Assembly: GCF_001761385.1 (NCBI RefSeq) | Contig: NZ_CP017476.1 | Span: 3,213,501 to 3,277,500 of the forward strand | Reading direction: 5' to 3' | Length of the DNA: 64,000 nt | DNA from: Hydrogenophaga crassostreae | GTDB taxonomy: Bacteria; Pseudomonadota; Gammaproteobacteria; Burkholderiales; Burkholderiaceae_C | Shown here: piece by piece, positions 24,603 to 34,159 of the stretch | Layout of the letters: each line of letters starts with the position of its first letter | Numbering within the stretch: position 1 is the first letter of the stretch | Translations under genes and position numbers: made by a program | Notes under the pieces: generated by a model | Database searches by the model: none | What the model was told of the DNA's origin: nothing | Seen by the model: the letters and a program-made list of their open reading frames with translations, nothing else

Positions 24603-25871
24603 ATGCCCGCCCAGACCCCCTCCATGGCACCCTCACTCGTGGTGCTCGTGCTCTCCCTGCTGCTGGGCCTGCAGCCCCTCACCACCGACCTCTACCTCCC
24701 GGCCCTGCCTTCGATCACGCAGGGCTTTGGCGCATCCATGCCGCAGGCACAGCTCACGCTGACCGCCCTGCTGCTCGCCTTCGGTATCTCCCAGATGGTT
24801 TGGGGGCCGCTGTCCGACCGCTTCGGGCGCCGCCCCATTTTGCTGGCCGGCATGGCCATCTACGTGGCCGCCTCCATCGGCAGCGCCCTGGCGCCGACCA
24901 TGGAGGCGTTGATCGGCTGGCGCATTGCCCAGGGTGTCGCCATGGGTGCGGGTGTGATGTGCGCCCGGGCAGTCGTGCGCGATTTGTATGAGCCTACCGA
25001 AGGCGCGCGCATGATGTCCAAAGGCCTGAGCGGCCTAGGCGTGATCGCCTGCATCTGTGCGCCGTTGGGCGGCTTGTTGAGCGAAGTATTCAACTGGCGC
25101 GTGGCCTTGGCCGCGCTGGCGGTTTTTGGCGCGTCCACGCTGGCAGTGCTGGCCTGGCGCTTCGAAGAAACCCTGCAACCCGGCAACCGGCAACCCCTGA
25201 CCCTGAGGCCTCTGGTGCGCACCTGGATCACCATCATGCGCAACCGAACCTTCTGGGCATTCGCCATCCTGGCCACCGCCTCGTATGCAGGCCTGTTCAC
25301 TTTCCTCGCTGCAAGCCCATTCGTTTTCATTCAGGTGCTGGGTCTGTCCAAAACCCACTACGGCTTGCTGATGTTCTCGATGTCGCTGAGCTATATCACC
25401 GGTACCTTTATCTGCCGCCGCTTGCTGGTGCATTTCGGCGTGCGCCGCACCGTCGCCATTGGCGGCGCACTCACCCTGACCGCCGGCACGTCCATGGGCG
25501 TGATGGGGCTCATGGGGATTCAGAGCATGTGGTCCATCATGGTGCCTTTCTACATTTTCATGATCGGCCACGGTGTACACCAACCCTGCGGCCAGAGTGG
25601 CGCGGTCAGCCCATTCCCCAGATCGGCAGGCGCGGCCTCGGCGCTGAGCGGCTTTCTGATGATGGTGGCGGCCTTCGTGATGGGCGGCTGGCTGGGCAAA
25701 AGCCTCGCCGGCATCGCACAAGGTCAGGGCAGCGTGCTGCCACTGACCAATGGCATCTGGTTCTGGAGTGTGGTGATCTCCACCACCGCCTGGACGCTGG
25801 TGCAGCGCTACGGCCACGTCACAACGGCGCCCCAGCGTGAGGCGGTGGCTGTTGCGCCGGCGGCGCCATGA
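24603..25871 (+). CDS. Bcr/CflA-family multidrug MFS transporter
   Basis: Inner-membrane drug:proton antiporter of 422 aa with about 12 TM segments. ATG 24603 is chosen because TM1 begins right after it (LVVLVLSLLLGLQPLTTDLY); the frame extends 53 codons upstream without similarity. D-x-Y-L-P-A-L-P in TM1 and WGPLSDRFGRRP between TM2 and TM3 are the Bcr/CflA/MFS signatures. It overlaps miaA by four bases. Confidence 0.88.
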   Translation: MPAQTPSMAPSLVVLVLSLLLGLQPLTTDLYLPALPSITQGFGASMPQAQLTLTALLLAFGISQMVWGPLSDRFGRRPILLAGMAIYVAASIGSALAPTMEALIGWRIAQGVAMGAGVMCARAVVRDLYEPTEGARMMSKGLSGLGVIACICAPLGGLLSEVFNWRVALAALAVFGASTLAVLAWRFEETLQPGNRQPLTLRPLVRTWITIMRNRTFWAFAILATASYAGLFTFLAASPFVFIQVLGLSKTHYGLLMFSMSLSYITGTFICRRLLVHFGVRRTVAIGGALTLTAGTSMGVMGLMGIQSMWSIMVPFYIFMIGHGVHQPCGQSGAVSPFPRSAGAASALSGFLMMVAAFVMGGWLGKSLAGIAQGQGSVLPLTNGIWFWSVVISTTAWTLVQRYGHVTTAPQREAVAVAPAAP

Positions 25872-26854
25872 CCCGCTCAACCCCCCTGCCCCCTCCCCGC
25901 TGCCTGGCCGTCGCGGGCCCCACCGCCAGTGGTAAAACCGCGGCAGCCCTGGCCATCGCCCGGCGGTGGCCGGTCGAGATCATCAGCGTCGACTCGGCCC
26001 TGGTCTACAAAGGCATGGACATCGGCACCGCCAAACCCACACCCGCCGAACTCGCTGCGGTGCCCCACCACCTCATCGACATTCGCGACCCCTTGCAGGC
26101 CTTCAGCGCGGCAGAGTTTGTCGCAGACGCCACGCGCCTCATCGCCGAGATCACCGCACGCGGGCGCACACCCCTGCTGGTGGGCGGCACCATGCTGTAT
26201 TTCAAGGCGTTGATGCAGGGGCTGGACGACATGCCCAAGGCCAACCCCGGTGTTCGTGAAGGCATCGAAGCCCGGGCCCAGGCGCTGGGCTGGCCCGCAC
26301 TGCACGCCGAGCTTGCCAAAATCGACCCTCCCACCGCAGCCCGACTCTTCCCCAACGATTCACAGCGCATTCAAAGGGCGCTGGAGGTGTTCGAGGTGTC
26401 CGGGCGCCCGATCTCCAGCTTCCAGACCGGTGGTGACCTGGCCCACGACAACCCCATCGCACCCGGCGCCTTGCTGGCGCTGGAGCCGGTAGAACGTCCC
26501 TGGCTACACGAACGCATTGCCCAGCGCTTCGATGCCATGCTGGCGGCCGATTTCCTGCGCGAAGTCAGAGTGTTGCGCGGGCGCGGCGATCTGCACGCCG
26601 ATCTGCCATCCATGCGCTGCGTGGGCTACCGCCAGGCCTGGGAGGCACTGGACGCCAATGGTGGCGCCGAGCTCAATCAGGCCCAATTGGCCGAGTTTCG
26701 CGACCGGGGTATCTTCGCCACGCGGCAATTGGCGAAGAGACAAATCACCTGGCTGAGGTCGATGCCTGCGCGGGTTTCACTGCCTTGCGATGCGCCCAAT
26801 GCCCTGGATCAAACCCTGCAGTGGGCGTCGGCCCGGCTGGATGCAACCGCATGA
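25868..26854 (+). CDS. miaA: tRNA dimethylallyltransferase MiaA
   Basis: Cytoplasmic enzyme transferring dimethylallyl from DMAPP to A37 of tRNAs reading U-starting codons. The 328-aa protein carries GPTASGKT (17-24), DSALVYKGMDIGTAKP (42-57), LVGGTMLYFKAL and the tRNA-contacting DSQRIQRALEVFEVSG. The CVGYRQAWEAL and ATRQLAKRQITWLR segments near the C-terminus are also conserved. It is coupled by ATGA overlaps to the MFS gene upstream and the ABC ATPase downstream. Confidence 0.95.
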   Translation: MTRSTPLPPPRCLAVAGPTASGKTAAALAIARRWPVEIISVDSALVYKGMDIGTAKPTPAELAAVPHHLIDIRDPLQAFSAAEFVADATRLIAEITARGRTPLLVGGTMLYFKALMQGLDDMPKANPGVREGIEARAQALGWPALHAELAKIDPPTAARLFPNDSQRIQRALEVFEVSGRPISSFQTGGDLAHDNPIAPGALLALEPVERPWLHERIAQRFDAMLAADFLREVRVLRGRGDLHADLPSMRCVGYRQAWEALDANGGAELNQAQLAEFRDRGIFATRQLAKRQITWLRSMPARVSLPCDAPNALDQTLQWASARLDATA

Positions 26855-27498
26855 GCCTCGTGATCAGCAACCTGGGCAAACGCTACGGAACCACCCCGGT
26901 TTTCAGCCATGTCAGCCTCACGGTAGCGTCAGGCGAATTCCTCGCCATCGTGGGCGAGTCGGGGGTGGGCAAGTCCAGCCTGCTCAACTGCATGGCGGCG
27001 CTCGACGACTGGAGCGAAGGTTCCATCGTCCATGACGGCGTGAACCTGGGCGCCCTCGATGAAGTCCAGCGTGCCCACTGGCGGCGCGAGAAACTCGGCT
27101 TTGTTTTTCAGGCGTTTCACGTGTTGCCGCATCTGGATGTGGCGCAAAACGTAGGCCTGCCGCTGCTCTTGCTCAAACGACCTGACCCGGCGCGCGTGGC
27201 CAGCATGCTCGAAGCGGTGGGTTTGGCTGGCCTGGGCGAGCGGCTGCCAGCCCAGCTCTCGGGCGGCCAGCTTCAGCGGGTAGCAATTGCCCGCGCGCTG
27301 GTGCACCGGCCGCGATTGTTGCTGGCCGACGAACCCACCGGCAATCTTGATCCGCAAACGGCGGCGCTGGTGATGGACGTGCTGCAACAACAGGCTCAGG
27401 AAAGTGGCGCATCGCTGCTGCTCGTCACCCATTCGGAAAGCGCTGCGGCCCGCGCCAGCCGCCTGCTGCGGCTCACCGCGACCGGCCTGATCGGCTGA
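26851..27498 (+). CDS. LolD/MacB-type ABC ATPase without adjacent permease
   Basis: ATP-binding protein of 215 aa. Motifs: Walker A GESGVGKSS (35-43), FVFQAFHVLPHLDVAQNV, signature LSGGQLQRVAIARAL, Walker B LLLADEPTGNLD. This is the LolD/FtsE/MacB class, whose partners are FtsX-like permeases. None follows here; the next gene is a porin after a 335-base gap. It starts inside the miaA stop (ATGA). Partner and role are therefore open. Confidence 0.85.
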   Translation: MSLVISNLGKRYGTTPVFSHVSLTVASGEFLAIVGESGVGKSSLLNCMAALDDWSEGSIVHDGVNLGALDEVQRAHWRREKLGFVFQAFHVLPHLDVAQNVGLPLLLLKRPDPARVASMLEAVGLAGLGERLPAQLSGGQLQRVAIARALVHRPRLLLADEPTGNLDPQTAALVMDVLQQQAQESGASLLLVTHSESAAARASRLLRLTATGLIG

Positions 27499-27833
27499 AC
27501 GCATCCCCCAAGGACCACAGGACAGGTCGGGAACGTCGCAGTGCAGCGACCGCTGCGCTTTGAACGCACCCGGTCACGGGTGCCCAACGGCCCCAAAACC
27601 GGGTTTTCATGCAATGGATTGCATCAGCATGAACCAATCTACGTTGTATTTTTGCAAAAAGCCCGGTTACGTACCGGTTACAGAGCACAAATTCGGGGTT
27701 TTCCCTCAAAGCAATCGTTTGCATGAATGCTCGAATGTGAACACCTCGCCAACAGAAAGTTCCGCGAATTTGCGGAATTCAAAAAGAGCGAAGGTTGTTT
27801 TTTTTCAAGCACCTATAACCTCCGGAGACCCTC
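27499..27833. promoter_or_regulatory. Porin upstream region with two LacI-type operators
   Basis: A 335-base AT-richer region. Operator 1 is ATGCAATGGATTGCAT (27609-27624) with perfect 7-bp arms. Operator 2 is AGCAATCGTTTGCA (27710-27723), 12 of 14 matches to the perfect site upstream of the agl ABC operon. The two lie 100 bp apart, a spacing compatible with repressor looping. Between them GGTTACGTACCGGTTAC (27665-27681) repeats GGTTAC with 11-bp period; GGTTACGT also occurs before the agl operon. A GGAG near 27822 serves the porin start. Confidence 0.65.
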
Positions 27834-28745
27834 ATGCAAAACGTTTTCAAACTGGCCGCCGTTGCAGCCCTGTGCGCCACCGCCATGGCAGCCCACGCCG
27901 AAGCCACCTTCGACGCCAACCTCGAACTCGACACCACCTACACCAACGCAGTGGATGCACCGGCTTCCAACGCCCGCGACAGCGATCTGGGCATGGGTGG
28001 TCGCATCGAATTCAACATCGGCGGCAAGGCCACCAACGGTGACGCGTTTGTTGCCGGTCGTGCCAGCTTGCTGATCAAAAAGGACGGCGACACCGGTGTG
28101 GACGACATGTGGGTTCAGTTTGGCAACGCCGGTATGGACGTGAAGCTCGGCCGCTTTGAAGCAACCGACCTGTTCCCTGTCGGCAAAGACACGGTTCTGG
28201 AAGAAGCCGGCTACAGCGCCTACCGCGCCAACAAGCTGCGCGGCCGCTTCGGTAGCGACTCCGCCCACGGCGCCCTCGGCATCAACGCAGGTCCAGCCCG
28301 CATTGAAGTCGGCATGGTCTACAGCAAGGAAGATGGCGAAGCGCGCGGTATCCGTCCTGCAGTCGTGTTCACCACAGGTCCTGTCACGCTGCGCGCCGGT
28401 CTCGAGTCGGTCAAAGTCGTTGGCACCGACGGCAGCAACACCGGCGTCGGCCTGTCCATGGGCTACGCCCTGTCGAGCGATGCGAGCATCAACGTCAACT
28501 TTGCCAAGATGGAAGACGACAAGGCGTTTGGCGTGAACGGCACCTTTGGCCCTGCCGGCATCGGCATGATCTACGGCAAAGGCGCCACCTCGGCCGACAA
28601 GGTGACCACCGTGTACGCGGCTTACAGCCTGCCATTGTTTGGCGTCAAGGGTGCTACCGTGACCCCGGCAATGAGCTACTCCAAAGGCGGCACCGGCACC
28701 GACAACCAGATCGCAGCCCGCGTGCGCATCAATTACGCGTTCTAA
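27834..28745 (+). CDS. Outer-membrane porin, probably saccharide-inducible
   Basis: Porin of 303 aa with signal peptide cleaved after Ala22 (ATAMAAHA, then EATFDANLELDTTY). Alternating beta-strand pattern and a C-terminal Phe (VRINYAF) indicate an outer-membrane barrel recognised by BAM. Many strands contain Gly-Asp loops. It is preceded by two LacI-type operators like the one before the sugar ABC operon, so I infer an inducible channel for glucosides. Sequence alone does not prove sugar specificity. A strong terminator follows. Confidence 0.82.
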   Translation: MQNVFKLAAVAALCATAMAAHAEATFDANLELDTTYTNAVDAPASNARDSDLGMGGRIEFNIGGKATNGDAFVAGRASLLIKKDGDTGVDDMWVQFGNAGMDVKLGRFEATDLFPVGKDTVLEEAGYSAYRANKLRGRFGSDSAHGALGINAGPARIEVGMVYSKEDGEARGIRPAVVFTTGPVTLRAGLESVKVVGTDGSNTGVGLSMGYALSSDASINVNFAKMEDDKAFGVNGTFGPAGIGMIYGKGATSADKVTTVYAAYSLPLFGVKGATVTPAMSYSKGGTGTDNQIAARVRINYAF

Positions 28746-28839
28746 TCTTTTGGTTCTAAGGCGCGCCTGCGCTTTCAGAGGTGCGATGGGGTGTTCAGAT
28801 TTCGCCCCTTTGCACGTTTTTCCTCCAGGCAATCAGTTC

Positions 28840-28874
28840 GCCCGGGCACCCACAAAGTGTCCGGGCTTTTTTTT
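28840..28874 (+). terminator. Rho-independent terminator of the porin gene
   Basis: GCCCGGGCAC and GTGTCCGGGC form a ten-base stem with one mismatch around a CCACAAA loop, followed directly by eight T. Confidence 0.9.
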
Positions 28875-28945
28875 GCCAGCCATTTGGAGGCCTATGGCAA
28901 AGGGTGACAGCGTGCTGTCACCTTGAGATGTGAAAATGCCGTCAT

Positions 28946-30031
28946 ATGCCTCAAAACCAGAAAAAATCCGAGCCAAAGAGCGCGCAAAGCAGCAAAGCTT
29001 CGGTCCCCCTTTCGCGCACAGGCGGCAACCCCGGCCAAAGGGTTCAGATGGCCGATATTGCCCGGTTGGCTGGTGTGTCCACCGCGACCGTCTCGCGCGC
29101 GCTCAGTGGCAGCCCATTGATTCCCGAAACCACGCGTCAACGCATCGCAGAACTCGCCAGTTCCCTCAATTACCGGGTCAATGTCAGCGCGGCCAACCTG
29201 CGCAAGCGCGATGTGCAAACGGTGGGGGTGGTGATCCTGGGCGACAGCATGCAGGCCATTTCAGATCCCTTCCTGCTCAGCATCCTGGGCACGGTCGCCG
29301 ACACACTCGATGAGCACGGCATGAGCCTCCTGCTCACACGGCTGAAGGAGGGGCAAACGCACCGCCTGTCAGAGATGGTCGAAACCGGGCAGGTCAGCGG
29401 GCTGATCGTGATCGGCCAACTCACCTGGCACGACCACCTCAACAACCTGGCTGCCCGAGGCATTCCCATGGCGGTATGGGGTGCCTGTCTGCCCGACGCG
29501 CTGTACCCCATGGTGGGAGGCGACAACGAACAAGGTGGCTACCTCGCCACGCAGCACCTGACCCGGCAAGGCTGCCGAAGCATCGCCTACTTTGGCGATA
29601 TCACCCACCCAGAAGCCGGCGCGCGCTACCAGGGCTATTTGAGGGCCCTGCACGAAGCCGGCCTCGAGGAAGACCCCCGGCTGCAACAGTCGTTTCTGTT
29701 TGGCGATACGCGCATCCGCGCCAGCATCGATGCATGGCTCAACAGGAAACTGAAGTTCGACGCCATTTTTGCCGCCAGTGACGTCACCGCCATCTCGATT
29801 CTCGGAGCGCTCAAAGAACGCGGCATCACCGCACCGGACCAGGTGAAGGTCGTCGGCTATGACGACATTGCGCTGGCCGAACACATCCACCCCTCGCTGA
29901 GCTCTGTGCGGCAACCGACCGTTGAGGCCGGCAAGGCACTCGTCGAACTGTTGCTTGAGGCGATCGCCGGAAAGCCCAAACGCACCGTGGTGCTTCCCGC
30001 TCAGCTAGTTGCACGCGAGAGCAGCCAGTAA
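28946..30031 (+). CDS. aglR: LacI-family regulator of the alpha-glucoside locus
   Basis: Transcriptional regulator of 361 aa. After a Lys/Ser-rich N-terminal extension of about 33 residues, the LacI HTH reads MADIARLAGVSTATVSRALSG, followed by a hinge helix (NYRVNVSAANLRKRD) and a periplasmic-binding-protein-like sugar domain. A start at the ATG immediately before ADIARLAG would give a LacI of standard length; the upstream ATG 28946 is kept because the frame is open and similar extensions are common. It lies between the two sets of TGCAAT/ATTGCA operators, which it probably binds. The symbol follows the rhizobial agl locus and is by analogy. Confidence 0.85.
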   Translation: MPQNQKKSEPKSAQSSKASVPLSRTGGNPGQRVQMADIARLAGVSTATVSRALSGSPLIPETTRQRIAELASSLNYRVNVSAANLRKRDVQTVGVVILGDSMQAISDPFLLSILGTVADTLDEHGMSLLLTRLKEGQTHRLSEMVETGQVSGLIVIGQLTWHDHLNNLAARGIPMAVWGACLPDALYPMVGGDNEQGGYLATQHLTRQGCRSIAYFGDITHPEAGARYQGYLRALHEAGLEEDPRLQQSFLFGDTRIRASIDAWLNRKLKFDAIFAASDVTAISILGALKERGITAPDQVKVVGYDDIALAEHIHPSLSSVRQPTVEAGKALVELLLEAIAGKPKRTVVLPAQLVARESSQ

Positions 30032-30405
30032 AGGCGCCTGGCGCACCATCGCCACCTGAGCGCCGAAGGCAGCCGGAAGCAGGCAGCAGCGCCGCAAGGC
30101 ATCGACAGTGCGCGCGCACCAGAAATAAAAGGCCCGGACAGGGGGGCAACGCCCATTGGCTTGCCCGGTGACAGCCGCGCCCTTCGTCATCCACCCTTGC
30201 CCCTGTGCCCCGAACCACAGCCCGTCGGAATCCTCCATCCACTTTTCAGGTTACGTCCCTGCATCAAGTTGCAAACATTAGGGCAAACCCGATCATGCAA
30301 TCGATTGCATCAGTGATTCAATAACGCCTGTTCCTGCTCGAAAAAGGACGGCGCCTGTTCCCCGCCGCGCTACTTTTTCAGCAGACGGTCCACTGGATAC
30401 AACTC
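30032..30405. promoter_or_regulatory. agl operon control region with LacI operator
   Basis: The 374-base gap holds a perfect 16-bp palindrome ATGCAATCGATTGCAT (30295-30310), the classic LacI/GalR-type CG-centred operator. GGTTACGT (30249-30256) lies 46 bp upstream of it, as it does (44 bp) upstream of the second porin operator. No gene is supported in the first 200 bases. A clear -35/-10 pair is not obvious. Confidence 0.7.
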
Positions 30406-31413
<1,008 letters not shown>

Positions 31414-31475
31414 ATCCATATCAACCAGATTAGCTTCGCGGATGGGCCGTGGAGCGGTAAGAGGAGCATCAAAAG

Positions 31476-32777
31476 ATGTACAAAAAAACCGCAGTTGCCG
31501 GGGCCACCGCCTTGGCCATGTTCTCCCTCGTGGGCACCGCTTCGGCGGCGGACTACAAGGGTCCCGACCTCAAAGGTGAGGTGGTCACGATCACCTGTCC
31601 GTGGACCGGCGCCGAAGAGGGCTCGTTCAAAAAGGTCATCGCAGGCTTCGAAAAAGCCACCGGCGCCACGGTGAAGCACGCTTGCTCACAAAGCTCCGAG
31701 CAGCAGATCGTGATCGACATCAAGGCCGGCTCGCCGTCCAACATCTCGGTTTTCCCGCAGCCCGGCCTGGCCGCCAACATGGCCGCCATTGACGGCTTGA
31801 CGCCTCTGGGCGACAAGGCACGCGACTTTGTGAAAACCAGCTTCGCCGCGGGATCGTCCTGGGCCGACCTGGGCACCTACAAAAACAAGGCTGGCAAAGA
31901 GCAGTTCTACGGCCTGTTCTACAACGTGAACGTGAAGAGCCTGGTCTGGTACAACCCCGACAACTTCAAGGAAAAGGGCTACAAAGTGCCCAAGACCATG
32001 GAAGAGTTGCAGGACCTGACCAAAAAAATCGCGGCCGATGGCGGCAAGCCATGGTGTATCGGCCTGGGCAGCGACGCAGCCACGGGCTGGCCCGCCACCG
32101 ACTGGGTCGAAGACATGATGCTGCGCACCCAGCCACCCGAGGTGTACGACGGCTGGGTCAGCAACAAGATCAAGTTCAACGACAAGCGCGTCGTCGAGGC
32201 CATTGACGCCTACGGATGGTTCGCCAAGAACGACGCTTACGTGGACGGCGGCGCCAAGGCTGTGGCCACGGTGAGCTTCAAAGACAGCCCCAAAGGCTTG
32301 TTCGGTGCACCGCCCAAGTGCTACATGCATCGCCAGGCCAGCTTCATCCCTGCTTTCTTCCCGGAAGGCAAGGCCGACGAAGCCGACTTCTTCTACTTCC
32401 CGGCTTACGCCAGCAAGAAGCTGGGCAACCCGGTACTGGGCGGCGGCACGATCTTGACGATCACCAAAGACAGCAAGGGCGCCAAGGCCTTCATCGAGTA
32501 CATGCAGCACCCCCAGGCGCATGAAATCTGGATGGCCGACGGTGGTTTTCTGACGCCTTTGAAGACGGTGGATCTGGCCAAATACAAGACCAAAGCCCAG
32601 CGCAAGCAAGGCGAGATCCTGCAAAACGCCACCACCTTCCGCTTTGACGGTTCCGACCTGATGCCCGGTGCAGTTGGCGCAGGCAGCTTCTGGAAAGGCA
32701 TGGTCAACTATTCGGGTGGCCAGTCCGCTCAAGACGTGGCCAATGAGATCCAGAAGAGCTGGGATGCTTTGAAATAG
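31476..32777 (+). CDS. aglE: Alpha-glucoside ABC substrate-binding protein
   Basis: Periplasmic binding protein of 433 aa, extracellular solute-binding family 1. Signal peptide 1-24 ends TASA before ADYKGPDLKG. AGGAG lies eight bases before ATG 31476 (aagaggagcatcaaaag). The sequence (ITCPWTGAEEGSFKKVIAGF, WADLGTYKNKAGKEQFYGL, ATGWPATDWVEDMML) closely matches what I know of rhizobial AglE, which binds maltose, sucrose and trehalose. A tandem hairpin repeat separates it from the permease genes and could favour higher AglE levels. Confidence 0.88.
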   Translation: MYKKTAVAGATALAMFSLVGTASAADYKGPDLKGEVVTITCPWTGAEEGSFKKVIAGFEKATGATVKHACSQSSEQQIVIDIKAGSPSNISVFPQPGLAANMAAIDGLTPLGDKARDFVKTSFAAGSSWADLGTYKNKAGKEQFYGLFYNVNVKSLVWYNPDNFKEKGYKVPKTMEELQDLTKKIAADGGKPWCIGLGSDAATGWPATDWVEDMMLRTQPPEVYDGWVSNKIKFNDKRVVEAIDAYGWFAKNDAYVDGGAKAVATVSFKDSPKGLFGAPPKCYMHRQASFIPAFFPEGKADEADFFYFPAYASKKLGNPVLGGGTILTITKDSKGAKAFIEYMQHPQAHEIWMADGGFLTPLKTVDLAKYKTKAQRKQGEILQNATTFRFDGSDLMPGAVGAGSFWKGMVNYSGGQSAQDVANEIQKSWDALK

Positions 32778-32778
32778 G

Positions 32779-32890
32779 CTCCCCCCGCGCCGCCTTCGGC
32801 GTCACCCCCCAGGGGGCGATGCTGGCGGCCCGGGGGAGCCGGTTCCACGGCATCCTGAGTTGGGGCACGCACTCCGGCTGCATGGACTGA
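32779..32890 (+). repeat. Tandem repeat unit 1 of 3 (dispersed hairpin family)
   Basis: About 112 bp beginning two bases after the aglE stop. Order: CGCCGCCTTCGGCG hairpin, CCCCCCAGGGGGCG hairpin, ATGCTGGCGGCCC, GGGGGAGCCGGTTCC, ACGGCATCCTGAGTTGGGGC, then a 25-base tail ending in GGCTGCATGGACTGA shared only with unit 2. Confidence 0.9.
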
Positions 32891-33001
32891 CTCCCCCGCG
32901 CCGCCTTCGGCGTCACCCCCCAGGGGGCGATGCTGGCGGCCCGGCGGAGCCGGTTCCACGGCATCCTGGGTTGGGGCACGCACTCCGGCTGCATGGACTG
33001 A
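32891..33001 (+). repeat. Tandem repeat unit 2 of 3
   Basis: 111 bp, nearly identical to unit 1, including the tail ending GCATGGACTGA; differs at a C-run, at CGGCGGAG for CGGGGGAG and at CCTGGG for CCTGAG. Confidence 0.9.
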
Positions 33002-33095
33002 CTCCCCCGCGCCGCCTTCGGCGTCACCCCCCAGGGGGCGATGCTGGCGGCCCGGCGAAGCCAGTTCCGCTGCACCCTGGGTTTGGGCCCATGCT
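33002..33095 (+). repeat. Tandem repeat unit 3 of 3 (diverged end)
   Basis: First 55 bases match units 1 and 2, then CGGCGAAGCCAGTTCCGCTGC and a diverged end without the GCATGGACTGA tail. The three units fill most of the 377-base aglE-aglF gap; aglF starts 60 bases later. Confidence 0.88.
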
Positions 33096-33154
33096 CCGGA
33101 TACCTTGCGAGTTTCGTCAGCTTTGATCCTTTTTTCCTTTCCGCATCGACCACC

Positions 33155-34159
33155 ATGACCGATCAGATTCTTCAAACCGTTTTGGCCGTGGTGGTCAGTG
33201 TGGGCTTTTGCCTGCTGTATTTCGCGGGTTCCAACTTCGTGCTGGACCGGATCGTTGCTCTGCCGTTTGCCACGCGCAACCAGCGTGAGGGCATTCGCGC
33301 TGTGGTACAGCCCTGGTTGTTCCTGATTCCTGCGCTGGCGTTGCTGGGCGTGTACCTGGTGTATCCGCTGTTTGAAACCGCGCGCCTGAGTTTCATGAAC
33401 GACACCGGCGAGCAGTTCGTCGGTCTGTCCAACTACCAGTGGGTCTTTGCCGACCCCAACTTCCTGATCACCATCCGCAACAACTTCCTGTGGTTGCTGG
33501 TGGTGCCTGCGGCTGCCACCCTCATGGGCCTGATCGTTGCCGTGCTGGCCGATCGCGTCTGGTGGGGCAATGTGGCCAAGACCATGGTCTTCATGCCGAT
33601 GGCGATCAGCTTTGTCGGCGCCAGCGTGATCTGGAAATTTGTCTTCGATTTCCGTGGGCCCGATGCCGAGCAGATCGGTATCCTGAACGCGCTGGTGATG
33701 GGCATGGGCTGGGAGCCCCAGGCATGGGTCACCGTGCCTTTCTGGAACAATTTTTTCCTCATGGCCATCCTGGTCTGGATCCAGACCGGTTTCGCCATGG
33801 TGATTCTCTCGGCCGCCCTGCGCGGTGTGCCCACTGACACCATCGAGGCCGCCCGCATCGATGGCGCCAACGAGTTGCAGATCTTTTTTGAAATCATGGT
33901 GCCGCAGGTGCTCTCGACCATCCTCGTGGTCTGGACCACCATCACCATCACCGTGCTCAAGGTATTTGACATCGTCATGGCCATGACCGGCGGTCAATGG
34001 GACACCAGCGTGCTGGCCAACCTGATGTACGACTGGATGTTCCGGGGCGGCGGCGACTACGGGCGCAGCTCCACGCTGGCCATGGTGCTGATGCTGGCGG
34101 TGATCCCTGTGATGGCGTTCAACATTCGCCGCTTCCGCGCCGAGGAGGCACAACGATGA
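33155..34159 (+). CDS. aglF: Sugar ABC permease (AglF-like)
   Basis: Inner-membrane permease of 334 aa, CUT1 MalF-like. ATG 33155 (MTDQILQTVLAVVVSVGF) opens TM1; the frame upstream runs through the repeat and is not coding. The EAA loop reads EAARIDGANELQIFFEIMVP. About eight TM segments are visible. It overlaps aglG by four bases (ATGA) and is preceded by the triple repeat. Confidence 0.9.
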   Translation: MTDQILQTVLAVVVSVGFCLLYFAGSNFVLDRIVALPFATRNQREGIRAVVQPWLFLIPALALLGVYLVYPLFETARLSFMNDTGEQFVGLSNYQWVFADPNFLITIRNNFLWLLVVPAAATLMGLIVAVLADRVWWGNVAKTMVFMPMAISFVGASVIWKFVFDFRGPDAEQIGILNALVMGMGWEPQAWVTVPFWNNFFLMAILVWIQTGFAMVILSAALRGVPTDTIEAARIDGANELQIFFEIMVPQVLSTILVVWTTITITVLKVFDIVMAMTGGQWDTSVLANLMYDWMFRGGGDYGRSSTLAMVLMLAVIPVMAFNIRRFRAEEAQR

